A stretch of 14,464 bases of DNA from JAVXNW01 sp036645575 (GCA_036645575.1 JAVXNW010000066.1:1-14464), one strand, 5' to 3'; counted from the first letter of the stretch, positions 1-7,757 are shown. Notes: generated by a model not told the origin, from the letters alone. Numbers and translations are program-made.

Positions 1-926
1 GGGGGCGTGTCGATGCGATACTCGACAAAGCGGCGGGCGTGGCGCGCGGCTTCGGGCCACTCGGGGCGGGTGAGCAGCTTGTCCGCCACGTCGATCCGGG
101 TCTTGGGGACGCGCAGGAGGATGCGGCGCGCGCCGTTTGAGAGCGCCTGGCCGCCGCGCGCGCATTGCGCGCAGACCGCGCCGCCCAAGCGCGCGTCAAA
201 GCGCAATTTCTCGCAGGCGGCACGCGCGTTCTCGCCCGCCAGCAACCCATCCCTGCCGATACCGCGTGCCGCTTCGACGGCTATATTTGCTTGCCCATCC
301 GCCAGCAACCCATCCCTACCGACACCGCGTGCCGCTTCGACGGCTATATTTGTTCGCCCATCCGCCAGCAACCCATCCCTGCCGACACCGCGTGCCGCTT
401 CGACGGCTATATTTGCTTGCCCATCCGCCAGCAACGCCCTTTCGCCCTCGAAGGGGCGCGCGCACAGGACGCACTGGTCCACGCACGGGGCTTGTCCGGT
501 CAGGTTCATCAGGTGCAGCTCGAAGGCGAGCGTGACGAGCGCGGGCGGAAGTTCGCCGTAGGCAAGTAGCGCCAGCGCCTTGAGCGCCATGACAAACAGC
601 GCCTCGCACGCCTGCCCCGGCAGCGCGTTTTGGCGCAGCAGGTGCAGGAAATACACGCCGGCGGTCAGGCGACCGAAGTCGGTTCGGAGCGAGTAAAAGC
701 TCTCGCTGATCTGGCACTGGGTGATCGTGAAGCGGCCATGCGCCTCTAAAAGCGTAAATTCGCCGGCGGTGAACAGCTCCGCGCAGTTCATTAGAATCGA
801 CTTGGGCTTTCTGCAACCGCGCGCCACCGCGTCGATCTTGCCTTGATCGGGCGAAAGCAGCGTGACCATGCGGTCATAGTCGCGCCAATCGGCGTGACCC
901 AACACCAGCGCCTTGGTGACCATCAT
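1..926 (-). CDS. recO: DNA repair protein RecO, 3' end cut by window edge
   Basis: RecO works with RecF and RecR to load RecA on SSB-coated single-stranded DNA during gap repair and to anneal DNA. The visible 308 codons start MMVTKALVLGHADWRDYDRM, typical of the RecO N-terminal OB fold, followed by the helical domain (about 80-147). The C-terminal zinc motif is split: C148, C152 and C155 (CVLC) lie on one side and C252 and C255 (CAQC) after FDARLGGAV on the other. In ordinary RecO these pairs are about 15-20 residues apart; here about 96 lie between them, because residues about 165-230 are three copies of a 21-residue repeat. The start is the first ATG of an ATG-ATG pair, 8 nt after GAGGAA, which overlaps the era stop. 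The gap to era is 5 nt. From the family's usual end, only some 15-25 residues should be missing beyond position 1. The assignment is firm; whether the enlarged loop still binds zinc cannot be seen. Confidence 0.93.
   Translation of the reverse strand, partial: MMVTKALVLGHADWRDYDRMVTLLSPDQGKIDAVARGCRKPKSILMNCAELFTAGEFTLLEAHGRFTITQCQISESFYSLRTDFGRLTAGVYFLHLLRQNALPGQACEALFVMALKALALLAYGELPPALVTLAFELHLMNLTGQAPCVDQCVLCARPFEGERALLADGQANIAVEAARGVGRDGLLADGRTNIAVEAARGVGRDGLLADGQANIAVEAARGIGRDGLLAGENARAACEKLRFDARLGGAVCAQCARGGQALSNGARRILLRVPKTRIDVADKLLTRPEWPEAARHARRFVEYRIDTP
238..435 (-). repeat. Three tandem 63-bp repeats inside recO
   Basis: Copies lie at 238-300, 301-363 and 364-426, with a 9-base start of a fourth (gccagcaac) at 427-435. 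By eye, copies 1 and 3 differ at one base and copy 2 differs from copy 3 at three. Since 63 = 3 x 21 the repeat keeps the recO frame and encodes, with few substitutions, LLADGQANIAVEAARGVGRD plus G. The differences give I/V, Q/R and A/T changes. There are no spacers between copies, so this is a tandem repeat rather than a CRISPR array. The near identity suggests recent expansion or homogenisation. Confidence 0.95.
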
Positions 927-931
927 GCAGC

Positions 932-1816
932 CTATTCCTCGTAGCCCAGCGCGCGCAGGTCGATTTGGCGGTTGCGCCAGTCCTCGCGCACCTTGACCCA
1001 CAGTTGGAGCATCACCTTGGTGTCCAGCATCCGCTCGATGTCCATGCGCGCCTCGGAGCCGATCTTGCCCAGCATCGTGCCCTGCTTTCCGATGATGATC
1101 GACTTGTGCGACGCGCGCTCGCAATAGAGCGTCGCGTGGATCTCGGTGAGCGTCGGGGACAGCTTTTTCATCGACATCATCTCAACGCCGACGCCGTGCG
1201 GAATCTCCTCGCGCAAATTCAGCAGCGCCTTTTCGCGGATGATCTCCGCGCAGATCACGCGCTCCGGCTGGTCGGTGATCATGTCGTCCGGGAAGTACTT
1301 GGGGCCCTCCGGCATGGCGCGCACGAGCAAGTCAAACAGCACGTCCATGTTGTCGCCGCGCTTGGCGGAGACCGAGACGATCTGGTCAAAGCCGCAGTCC
1401 GCAAGCAGCCCCAATTGCGGCATCAGTTTTTCAGGCGTGGTCAAATCCACCTTGTTGACCACCAGAAACTTCGGGCAGGCCATGCGGGCAATGTCCGCCA
1501 TGATCGCGCGGTCGCCGTCGCCGATGTGCTGCGCGTCCACGACCAGCATCACCGCGTCCACGCCCTCGCGCGCCTCGTTGGCGCTCTTGACCATGTATTC
1601 GCCCAATTTGGTGCGCGGCTTGTGCAGCCCGGGCGTGTCCACAAAGACGATCTGCACGTTCTCGCGCGAGGCGACGCCCATGATCTTGGCGCGGGTGGTC
1701 TGCGGGCGATCAGAAACGATCGACACCTTTTCCCCCACAAAGAGGTTCATCAGGCTGGATTTTCCCACGTTGGGGCGGCCCAATATGGCCACAAAGCCGG
1801 AACGGAAGTTGCTCAA
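932..1816 (-). CDS. era: GTPase Era (16S rRNA maturation / 30S assembly)
   Basis: Essential GTPase that binds the 3' end of 16S rRNA and assists 30S subunit maturation; it acts in the cytosol and at the membrane. The 294 residues match the usual length of about 300. The G domain shows G1 GRPNVGKS (13-20), the switch I threonines in PQTTR (39-42), G3 DTPG (60-63), G4 NKVD (121-124) and G5 SAK (150-152). The C-terminal KH RNA-binding domain carries IIGKQG (241-246) and ends LRALGYEE. The start codon is TTG, directly after the cdd stop (TGA-TTG), supported by GAGGAGG inside the end of cdd. No ATG with a comparable ribosome site lies nearby, and starting here keeps the conserved FRSGFVAILGRPNVGKS N terminus. 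The close coupling implies co-translation with cdd. Confidence 0.97.
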   Translation of the reverse strand: MSNFRSGFVAILGRPNVGKSSLMNLFVGEKVSIVSDRPQTTRAKIMGVASRENVQIVFVDTPGLHKPRTKLGEYMVKSANEAREGVDAVMLVVDAQHIGDGDRAIMADIARMACPKFLVVNKVDLTTPEKLMPQLGLLADCGFDQIVSVSAKRGDNMDVLFDLLVRAMPEGPKYFPDDMITDQPERVICAEIIREKALLNLREEIPHGVGVEMMSMKKLSPTLTEIHATLYCERASHKSIIIGKQGTMLGKIGSEARMDIERMLDTKVMLQLWVKVREDWRNRQIDLRALGYEE

Positions 1817-2263
1817 TCAGGTATCCTCCTCTGTCATCGCCGGCGCCTGCCGGGGTTGCGTTTGTGTATTTTGTAGGTTTTCCGGGCCGAAGGCGTGCGG
1901 CAGCAGTTGGTCAAGCGTGGTGACGACGAATTTTCCCGAATCGGCCGACCCGCACACGACGCGCATCGCCGGGGAAAATTCGTTTAAGACCTGCCGGCAG
2001 ATGCCGCAGGGCCACGCGTCCGCATGCTCGCCGACCACCGCAATGGCGGCAAAGCGGGTCGCGCCTTGGACGACCGCGCCGGAAATCGCGCAGCGCTCGG
2101 CGCAGATGGTCGCGCCGTAGGACGCGTTTTCAATGTTGCACCCCTCAAAGGCGCGCCCATCCTCCGCGAGCAGGCACGCGCCCACGCGGAAGTGCGAATA
2201 AGGCGCGTATGCGCGCGCAAGCGCCGCGCACGCCCGGTCAAATAGCACGCGATCCGTCAACAT
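1817..2263 (-). CDS. cdd: Cytidine deaminase
   Basis: Deaminates cytidine and deoxycytidine to uridine and deoxyuridine in pyrimidine salvage; cytosolic, normally a tetramer. Catalytic features are complete: the substrate-binding CNIEN (42-46), the zinc and proton-shuttle motif CAER (C54, E56), and PCGICRQ (C86 and C89 as the other two zinc ligands). At 148 residues it is slightly longer than the usual 130 or so. The extra 18 residues after FGPENL are polar and Q/T-rich and may exist mainly because the DNA there also encodes the era ribosome site. The ATG at 2263 has GGGAGGG about 6 nt upstream, overlapping the ybeY stop. In B. subtilis cdd also sits directly before era. Confidence 0.96.
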   Translation of the reverse strand: MLTDRVLFDRACAALARAYAPYSHFRVGACLLAEDGRAFEGCNIENASYGATICAERCAISGAVVQGATRFAAIAVVGEHADAWPCGICRQVLNEFSPAMRVVCGSADSGKFVVTTLDQLLPHAFGPENLQNTQTQPRQAPAMTEEDT

Positions 2264-2265
2264 CT

Positions 2266-2763
2266 TTATCCCTCCCGTCCAAGTGACACCATGCCCATCG
2301 CGCGCTCCTCAAGTGCGCGCATGACGAGCTTTTCCGATTCATCCTCGTGGTCGTACCCCATCAGGTGGAACATCGAATGGGCGGTCAGATAGCCCAGCTC
2401 CCGAAGCAGGCTGTGGCCGTATTCGGTGGCCTGCGCCTGCGCGCGGGGGAGCGAAATCACGAAATCGCCCAGGTGCCGCGCGCCCACCTCGGGATCGTAT
2501 TCGCGGCGCAACAGGCGCGCCGCGCCGCTTGCGGTCACCCCTCCGGGATAGCTGACCGACGGAAAGCTCAACACGTCGGTCGCCCGATCGACGCCGCGAA
2601 AGGCGCGGTTGATCGCGCGAATCGCCTCATCGTCCACCAATCGCCCGCTCGCGCACAAGCCTGCCACCCCCTCGACACGGCAGCACGCGTCCGCCACGCG
2701 GGAAAGCAATTCGTCCAATCCCTCGGGCGCGCCCGCCACCTCGACAGACAGTTCAATCAACAT
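2266..2763 (-). CDS. ybeY: Endoribonuclease YbeY, rRNA maturation factor
   Basis: Zinc-dependent endoribonuclease of the UPF0054 family, involved in 16S rRNA 3'-end maturation and ribosome quality control. The diagnostic motif HSMFHLMGYDH spans residues 129-139, with H129, H133 and H139 as the three metal ligands. The conserved RATDVLSFP block is at 60-68, and GDFVIS at 99-104. The 165 residues are the family's normal length. The ATG at 2763 lies 6 nt after GGAGG and overlaps the last 11 bases of pgpH, so the two are probably translationally coupled. Together with era and recO it forms the ribosome-maturation and repair part of the operon. Confidence 0.96.
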   Translation of the reverse strand: MLIELSVEVAGAPEGLDELLSRVADACCRVEGVAGLCASGRLVDDEAIRAINRAFRGVDRATDVLSFPSVSYPGGVTASGAARLLRREYDPEVGARHLGDFVISLPRAQAQATEYGHSLLRELGYLTAHSMFHLMGYDHEDESEKLVMRALEERAMGMVSLGREG

Positions 2764-5179
2764 GGGGCACCTCCTGCGTGGCGGCCGGTTTAACCAAAGG
2801 CCTCGCCTCGGACTTGACTTCGGGCCTCGCCTCGGGCTTTAATTCAGGCCTTTGCTCGGCCTTGGCCTCGGGATTTACCTCGGATTTGACCTCGGGCTTC
2901 GGCTCTGGCTTGACCTCGGGCTTCGGCTCGAGCTTGACTTCGGGTTTCGGCTCGGGCTTTACCTCGGGCTTGACTTCCGGCCTTACCTCGGGCTTGACTT
3001 CGGGTCTTGCCTCGGGCTTGACCTCCGGCTTTCCCTCGGGCTTTGTCGGCGCTTTGCCGTCGAGCCTTGCCTCGTGCCGATGCTCGGGTTTTACGTCGAG
3101 CTTGTGCTCGAGCAGGCGCTCGGGCAGCGCCACGTTGGGGTACTCGACGCGCTCGTGGTAGACGCCGTTGAGCACGGTCACGAAGGCCTCGCACGCCTTG
3201 GTGAGGTCGGCATGGGTGAGGTCGCACTCGTCCAGCTGGCCGTCCTCGGTCTTGGAGCGCACGAGGTGGCGGATCATCAGGCGAATCTTGTCGCTGCTCG
3301 ACTCGGCGGCGGCGCGGGCGGCGGCCTCGACGGTATCCGACAGCATGACGATCGCGGCCTCCTTGGTGTGGGGGCGCGGGCCGCCGTAGCGGAAGTCGTT
3401 TAAGTCGACCGGGCCGCCCTGCTTGACCGCGCGGTCGTAGAAATACAATACCGGCGTATCGCCGTGGTGCTGGCCGATGATGTCGAGCACCTCCTGCGGA
3501 AGGCGCGCCTTCTGCCCCATCTCGACGCCGTCGCGCGGGTGCGCGGTCAGGATGGCGGTGGAGACGCGGGGATCGGTGCGGTCGTGCGGGTTGTCGCTCA
3601 TCTGGTTTTCCTTGAAGTACATGGGGCGCTTGAGCTTGCCGATGTCGTGGTAGTAGGCGCCGACGCGGGCGAGCAGGCCGTTTGCGCCCACCGCGTCGGC
3701 CGCGGCCTCGGCCAGGTTTGCGACCAATATGGAGTGGTGATAGGTGCCGGGCGCCTCCAGCAGGAGCCTGCGCAGCAGCGGCTGGTTGGGGTTTGACAGC
3801 TCCATGAGCTTGGACGGCGTGACCAGGTTGAACAGGTATTCGAGCGCGGGCTGAAGCCCTAGGCACAACACCGCGCTGAGCAGGCCGCTTCCGGCCGCCC
3901 AGATCGCCATCGACATGACGACCGACTGGCTTGCGCTGTTGATGAGGCCGACGGCAAGGGTGATCAGCGCGTTGAGCGCCGAGAGCGCGACGCCGGTCAA
4001 GAGGATGTTGAGGCGCTGCGGCTTGCGCTTGAGCAGCGGCACCGCGAGCGTCCCCGAGACAAGCGACATGAACATGATGGACAGCGCGGTAAAGGCGCCG
4101 CTGTCGGTGGAGGCGAGCAGCCCCGTCAGCACCGCGAGAATCAGGTTGACCACGATGGCGAGGCGCGGCTTCATGAGCAGCGTCGTCAGCATCGCGCCCG
4201 CCGCGACCGGCATGAGGTAGGGGTTCAGCGCGCGGGTGAGCATGCAGAGCGCGAGCGTTCCCACCATGATCATCATCAGCAGGGCGATCATGTGCGGTTC
4301 GCGCGTGGCGGACGACGGAAACGCCTGCATGTAGGCGAGCAGCACGATGGCGAGCAGCGCGAGCAGCGCGCCCAGCCCCAGATACAGCGTCAGATCGACG
4401 TGTCGATCCTTGAGCATCCCGAGGCTATTGAGCATTTCGATCTGGCTGGCGGTGACCACCTCGCCCGCGCGAATGATGTTCTGCCCCTTTTTGTACACGA
4501 TGGGTTCCACCTCGCCGACCGCCTTTTCGCGGTTGAGCTGGGTGGTCTCCTCGTCGAGCAGCATGTTGGGGCGCAGCGTGTCCTCGATGAGCGCGGTGGC
4601 AAGCAGCGTATCGCTCGCGGTAAAGCCGTCGGCCATCAGGTCGCGGCCGATCTTCTGGATCGCCTCGACCTCCTGCCCTTCGGGCAGCTTGCCCGAAAGC
4701 GTCTCGCGCACGAGCGCATAGGTTCTTTCGTAGAGTTGGGAGAGGGTTTCGCCTTGAATGCGGCACAGCGCGTCGAGCGTCTGCGTGTTTGCGGCGGTAG
4801 AGGAAAGCACGCCCTGTGCCTCGAGGCGCTGCCCGTCGGTCACTTGGGCGTCGGAAAGCACGGGCTGCGTGCGCGCGCGGTACTGGAGCAGCTGGGTAAA
4901 GCGCTGCTGCAACGCGGCCATGACGGCGGGCTGCACGGCGTCGTCTGACACGTAGGAGGGCGACACCTGCCGCTCGGCGATGTCGCGGAGCTTGGAAGTG
5001 GTCAGGCTGTCCTCGACGTCCTTTGTCGCGGTGATGGTGATGCGCGACACGCCGCCCGCCTCGAGGTCATAGCGCTTGGGCGATATGGAGGCCGCCATCA
5101 TGGCAAAGACCGCCACGTAGGTCAAGGCGCCCGCGAGAATGATTGAGAGCGCCGGGCTCAGCTTTTTGAGCAGCTGCAT
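2753..5179 (-). CDS. pgpH: 7TM-HD family cyclic-di-AMP phosphodiesterase with PEVK-like tail
   Basis: Membrane phosphodiesterase of the 7TMR-HD family; characterised members (PgpH) hydrolyse cyclic-di-AMP. Order: an N-terminal membrane anchor (about 8-30), a large extracytoplasmic 7TMR-HDED domain (31-260), a bundle of about seven helices (263-450), then a cytoplasmic HD domain (about 475-690). HD residues visible are H482, H511-D512 in HDIGK, H547, H571-H572 in HHGDTP and D615 in MLSDTVEAA, matching the known bi-metal site. The family usually stops near residue 700; here a charged tail runs to 808, built of KPEV, RPEV and KPEP units. The ATG follows AAAGGAGA by 9 nt, and that site overlaps the phoH stop. 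The gene order phoH-pgpH-ybeY is the same as in B. subtilis (yqfE-yqfF-yqfG). The enzyme class is confident; substrate is by homology. Confidence 0.93.
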   Translation of the reverse strand: MQLLKKLSPALSIILAGALTYVAVFAMMAASISPKRYDLEAGGVSRITITATKDVEDSLTTSKLRDIAERQVSPSYVSDDAVQPAVMAALQQRFTQLLQYRARTQPVLSDAQVTDGQRLEAQGVLSSTAANTQTLDALCRIQGETLSQLYERTYALVRETLSGKLPEGQEVEAIQKIGRDLMADGFTASDTLLATALIEDTLRPNMLLDEETTQLNREKAVGEVEPIVYKKGQNIIRAGEVVTASQIEMLNSLGMLKDRHVDLTLYLGLGALLALLAIVLLAYMQAFPSSATREPHMIALLMMIMVGTLALCMLTRALNPYLMPVAAGAMLTTLLMKPRLAIVVNLILAVLTGLLASTDSGAFTALSIMFMSLVSGTLAVPLLKRKPQRLNILLTGVALSALNALITLAVGLINSASQSVVMSMAIWAAGSGLLSAVLCLGLQPALEYLFNLVTPSKLMELSNPNQPLLRRLLLEAPGTYHHSILVANLAEAAADAVGANGLLARVGAYYHDIGKLKRPMYFKENQMSDNPHDRTDPRVSTAILTAHPRDGVEMGQKARLPQEVLDIIGQHHGDTPVLYFYDRAVKQGGPVDLNDFRYGGPRPHTKEAAIVMLSDTVEAAARAAAESSSDKIRLMIRHLVRSKTEDGQLDECDLTHADLTKACEAFVTVLNGVYHERVEYPNVALPERLLEHKLDVKPEHRHEARLDGKAPTKPEGKPEVKPEARPEVKPEVRPEVKPEVKPEPKPEVKLEPKPEVKPEPKPEVKSEVNPEAKAEQRPELKPEARPEVKSEARPLVKPAATQEVPHVD
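2789..3043 (-). repeat. Degenerate 6/12-bp repeats encoding a K-P-E-V tail in pgpH
   Basis: This stretch encodes residues about 713-797 of the HD protein, made almost only of K/R-P-E-V/A/P tetrads. The DNA is a degenerate array of units resembling cctcgggcttgac on the plus strand. Alternating lysine/arginine and glutamate with proline every fourth residue predicts an extended, disordered polyampholyte. The units vary in third positions and in V/A/P choice, so the array is not freshly duplicated. The same simple composition leaves other frames open across the region; those are not genes. Confidence 0.9.
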
Positions 5180-5185
5180 GGTATT

Positions 5186-6160
5186 TTATCTCCTTTGCGG
5201 CTTCGCGTGCCGCTCGTAGGCGCGCACGATCGCCTGCACCAGTTCGTGGCGCACGACGTCGCGATGGGTCAGTTGGACAATGCCGATGTCGGGCACGCCC
5301 GCGAGCACCTCGATCGCCTCGACAAGGCCGCTCGTCTTTCCGGCGGGCAGGTCGATCTGGGTGATGTCGCCGGTGATGACCATCTTAGAGCCCTCGCCCA
5401 TGCGGGTCAAGAACATCTTCATCTGCTCGCTCGTGGTGTTTTGCGCCTCGTCCAGAATGATGAAGGCGTCGTTGAGCGTCCGGCCGCGCATGTAGGCCAG
5501 CGGGGCGACCTCGACCGCGCCGCGCTCGAGCAATCGCGCGTAGCCTTCCGCGCCCATCATGTCGCCCAGCGCGTCGTAGAGCGGGCGCAGGTAGGGATCG
5601 ACCTTCTGCTGCAAGTCGCCGGGCAGAAAGCCCAGCTTCTCGCCGGCCTCGACGGCGGGGCGGGTCAGGATGATCTTTTCGACATCCTTGTTTTTGAGCG
5701 CGACCACGGCCATGGCGATGGCGAGGTAGGTCTTGCCGGTTCCGGCCGGGCCGATTGCGAAGCAGCAGGTGTTCTGCTTGAGCGCGTCCACGTACTGCTT
5801 TTGGCCAAGCGTCTTGCACTTGACCTGGCGGCCGCGGTAGGTGATGGCAATGACGCCCTGCATGATCTCGTCGATGCGCTCGACGTTGCCCTCGCGGGCG
5901 AGTTCGATGGCATAGCGGATGCGCGTGCGGTCGATCTGCTCGCCGCGCGCGACGATCTGCTGGAGGCGAAGCAGGATGGTCTTGCAAAGTTCGGCCTTCT
6001 CCTCGTCGCCGGAGATGGTGATTTCGTCGCCGTGCGCGAACAGTTCGACGTCCAGTTCGTGCTTCATGAGGTCCACATTTTCGTCACGCAATCCAAATAG
6101 GTTGACAAACGCGTCCTGTGAATCGACGCGCATCGTGGTCTTGTAGGTAGCTGTTTCCAA
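5186..6160 (-). CDS. phoH: PhoH-like P-loop ATPase
   Basis: Cytosolic ATPase of the PhoH (YbeZ) family, often encoded next to ybeY and thought to act with it in RNA metabolism; the exact reaction is unsettled. An N-terminal KH-like region (about 10-75) precedes the ATPase core: Walker A GPAGTGKT at 137-144, TRPAVEAGEKLGFLPGD at 166-182, Walker B IILDEAQN at 234-241, and the sensor-like VITGDITQIDLP at 261-272. The 324 residues are typical. The start chosen is TTG at 6160, 7 nt after AGGGGG. The first in-frame ATG (codon 10) has no ribosome site and would lose part of the N terminus, but it remains possible. A 23-nt gap separates it from yqfD and 6 nt from pgpH. Confidence 0.94.
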   Translation of the reverse strand: METATYKTTMRVDSQDAFVNLFGLRDENVDLMKHELDVELFAHGDEITISGDEEKAELCKTILLRLQQIVARGEQIDRTRIRYAIELAREGNVERIDEIMQGVIAITYRGRQVKCKTLGQKQYVDALKQNTCCFAIGPAGTGKTYLAIAMAVVALKNKDVEKIILTRPAVEAGEKLGFLPGDLQQKVDPYLRPLYDALGDMMGAEGYARLLERGAVEVAPLAYMRGRTLNDAFIILDEAQNTTSEQMKMFLTRMGEGSKMVITGDITQIDLPAGKTSGLVEAIEVLAGVPDIGIVQLTHRDVVRHELVQAIVRAYERHAKPQRR

Positions 6161-6183
6161 TCGGGCGCCCCCTATTATTTGAC

Positions 6184-7326
6184 TTAAGCACCTCTTGACA
6201 CGGCGATGTTGATCCGAATTTCGACCACCGCGCGCGCCTTGATTCTGCCCCCTTCTATCATACTATAATCTACCCATTTGTCAACGGGCGAAATCCCCAA
6301 TGGGGCCTGTGAAAGGGCTTGATTGAGGGCAATTTGCGCAATTTCTTTTTTCAGGGTTTGAATATCGGGCGAAACGAGACGCATTTGCTGCTGGATGTGG
6401 TGCGTGCGCTCGATGTAGAGGGGTACGAGCAGCCCGCCGATGGGCAGGCGATTCACTTGGGTGCGCTCAAGCGGATACCCCGAAGAAAACGTGAGCGGGC
6501 AGGACAGGCGCATGAGGCGCAGCGCGCTTTCGGTGCTGATTTGGCCGGTATCGACGATTTGCGTGCGGGAAAGCGGCGCTTCGGCCTCGCCCGTCAGCCA
6601 TACGCGGCCGACGGCGGAGCCCAGCGCGCACACGCCGCGCAGCGTGTCGCGCCCGTCGCGCTCCTCGCCCCGGATCAGCACCTGCCCTTTGCGCACGACG
6701 TGCCCGGGCGCGCAGGCGGCGGTACCGGCGTTTACGTCGAGCGTCAAAAGCAGCGCGTCGCGGGCGGCGACCAGATCGCGGGCGGCGGCGGGATCGTACA
6801 GGTCGGGCGCGGGCAGCGCCTGCGCGGCCTCGATCAACAGGCGGACGCCCTGCTTGCGCGCGCCGACGTAGGCCAGATCGGGCGCGGCGGCATGAAGTTT
6901 GAGGGCGAGCGCCGACGGATCGATTTGGCGCATGGAAGCGCCCGGCGCAACGTCCCATTCGACCAGCGCGTTTTTAAGCGTGCGCGGGTCGCCGCCGCCG
7001 AGCATGTTCACTTGGACGATCCAAAGTCGGCTCAAAAAGGCGGCGCACAAGAGCCCGACCAGCAAAAAGGCGACGGGCAGCGTCCAGCGCGCGCGAACGC
7101 GTTTGACGAGCGCGCCCGGCCCCGCGCGCGAGACCACGGTGAGGTCGAGCGAAAAGCGTTCGGCCAAGCAAAGCAGCTTGTCCGCGCCGGGCGCGTCGGT
7201 TGTGAATCGCGCGTCGCGGGGGCCAAGGCGGCGCACCTGAAAGAAGGTGACGCCCTCGGCCAACGCGCGCTGCACCAGTTTTTCAAGCATCAGGCCGTGA
7301 AAGCGCAACACCACGCGTTCAATCAC
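6184..7326 (-). CDS. yqfD: Sporulation protein YqfD
   Basis: Member of the YqfD family, needed for efficient sporulation and made in the mother cell in B. subtilis; molecular role unknown. The 380 residues contain an N-terminal soluble part (1-80), one clear membrane helix (about 82-103), and a long extracytoplasmic part. The latter has the family's conserved ACAPGHVVRKGQVLIRG (204-220) and a second conserved block around SGYPLERTQV (282-291). The start is GTG inside the last codons of yqfC (8-nt overlap), preceded by GGGGGGTG. The pairing with yqfC upstream and phoH downstream is the standard Firmicutes arrangement and is the strongest support. It is good evidence that the host sporulates or descends from a spore-former. 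Confidence 0.92.
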   Translation of the reverse strand: MIERVVLRFHGLMLEKLVQRALAEGVTFFQVRRLGPRDARFTTDAPGADKLLCLAERFSLDLTVVSRAGPGALVKRVRARWTLPVAFLLVGLLCAAFLSRLWIVQVNMLGGGDPRTLKNALVEWDVAPGASMRQIDPSALALKLHAAAPDLAYVGARKQGVRLLIEAAQALPAPDLYDPAAARDLVAARDALLLTLDVNAGTAACAPGHVVRKGQVLIRGEERDGRDTLRGVCALGSAVGRVWLTGEAEAPLSRTQIVDTGQISTESALRLMRLSCPLTFSSGYPLERTQVNRLPIGGLLVPLYIERTHHIQQQMRLVSPDIQTLKKEIAQIALNQALSQAPLGISPVDKWVDYSMIEGGRIKARAVVEIRINIAVSRGA

Positions 7327-7612
7327 CTTCGCACCCCCCGTCTGGCAGTTCGATCAGCTTGATTTTCCCGCGCACGGTGAGCGCGTCGGGGCGCACCTGC
7401 GTGAGGAGCAGTTCCTCGCCGGTCAAGGTGAGCATGCCGGAGCGGGTCAAGAGCCGGATGCGCGTATCGGTAAATTCGACGATGCCCACGAGGTTTTCGA
7501 TCATCGCGCGCCGCCCGCCCGCAAGCAATAGCCGGGGCTGCGCGCCCGAGGCCTCCTCCACCCATTCGAGCGCCGGGAACGCCGCCTTGGTTCGAAAGTT
7601 TCGTCCCGCCAT
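7319..7612 (-). CDS. yqfC: Sporulation protein YqfC (YabP/YqfC family)
   Basis: Small protein of the YabP/YqfC family, made during sporulation; biochemical role unknown. The 97 residues are the usual size. The core ENLVGIVEFTDTRIRLLTRS, followed by GMLTLTGEELLLTQ and the VRGKIKLIEL ending, is characteristic. The frame remains open far upstream, but the start is placed at the ATG at 7612, which has GGGGGTG about 6 nt before it; the upstream sequence is AT-rich non-coding DNA without family similarity. The gene overlaps yqfD by 8 nt and heads the leftward operon. A candidate sigma-E type promoter lies directly upstream. Confidence 0.88.
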   Translation of the reverse strand: MAGRNFRTKAAFPALEWVEEASGAQPRLLLAGGRRAMIENLVGIVEFTDTRIRLLTRSGMLTLTGEELLLTQVRPDALTVRGKIKLIELPDGGCEGD

Positions 7613-7628
7613 GCCATCACCCCCAAGA

Positions 7629-7658
7629 AAGTTATGCGGGCAATGGGCGCAAATATGC
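7629..7658 (-). promoter_or_regulatory. Candidate sigma-E type promoter for yqfC
   Basis: On the minus strand GCATATT (7658-7652) is followed after 15 nt by CATAACTT (7636-7629). This resembles the mother-cell sigma-E pattern of ATA, 16-18 nt, then ATACANNT, with two mismatches in the -10 part. yqfC and yqfD belong to the sigma-E regulon in B. subtilis, which fits. The weakness is distance: the predicted start of transcription would leave a leader of only about 10 nt, close to or inside the ribosome site. Confidence 0.4.
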
Positions 7659-7757
7659 GCCGTGCGCCAAGGCTCTAAGCGGCCCCGCGCCTGTTTTGAA
7701 AGGCTAAACTTTGAAGCGCGTATTATTAAAATTAACACGCCAAATCGGCCGGTTTTC

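Noticed and set aside
238..426. CRISPR array
   Set aside because: The units are 63 bp, directly adjacent with no unique spacers, and encode an in-frame peptide within recO.
7..569. Plus-strand reading frames over the recO region (three different frames open)
   Set aside because: They arise from the GC-rich, stop-poor 63-bp repeat and lie opposite a clear recO; no ribosome sites and no family similarity.
965..2120. Long plus-strand reading frames opposite era and cdd
   Set aside because: Era and Cdd motifs are complete on the minus strand; the antisense products are arginine/histidine- or serine-rich shadow sequence.
2778..3403. Plus-strand LTSGLASG-type and GLDLGL-type repeat proteins opposite pgpH
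   Set aside because: These are antisense readings of the K-P-E-V array; they lack a ribosome site and a conserved domain.
5195..6100. 301-residue plus-strand frame opposite phoH
   Set aside because: Antisense of PhoH with intact Walker motifs on the other strand; typical high-GC shadow frame.
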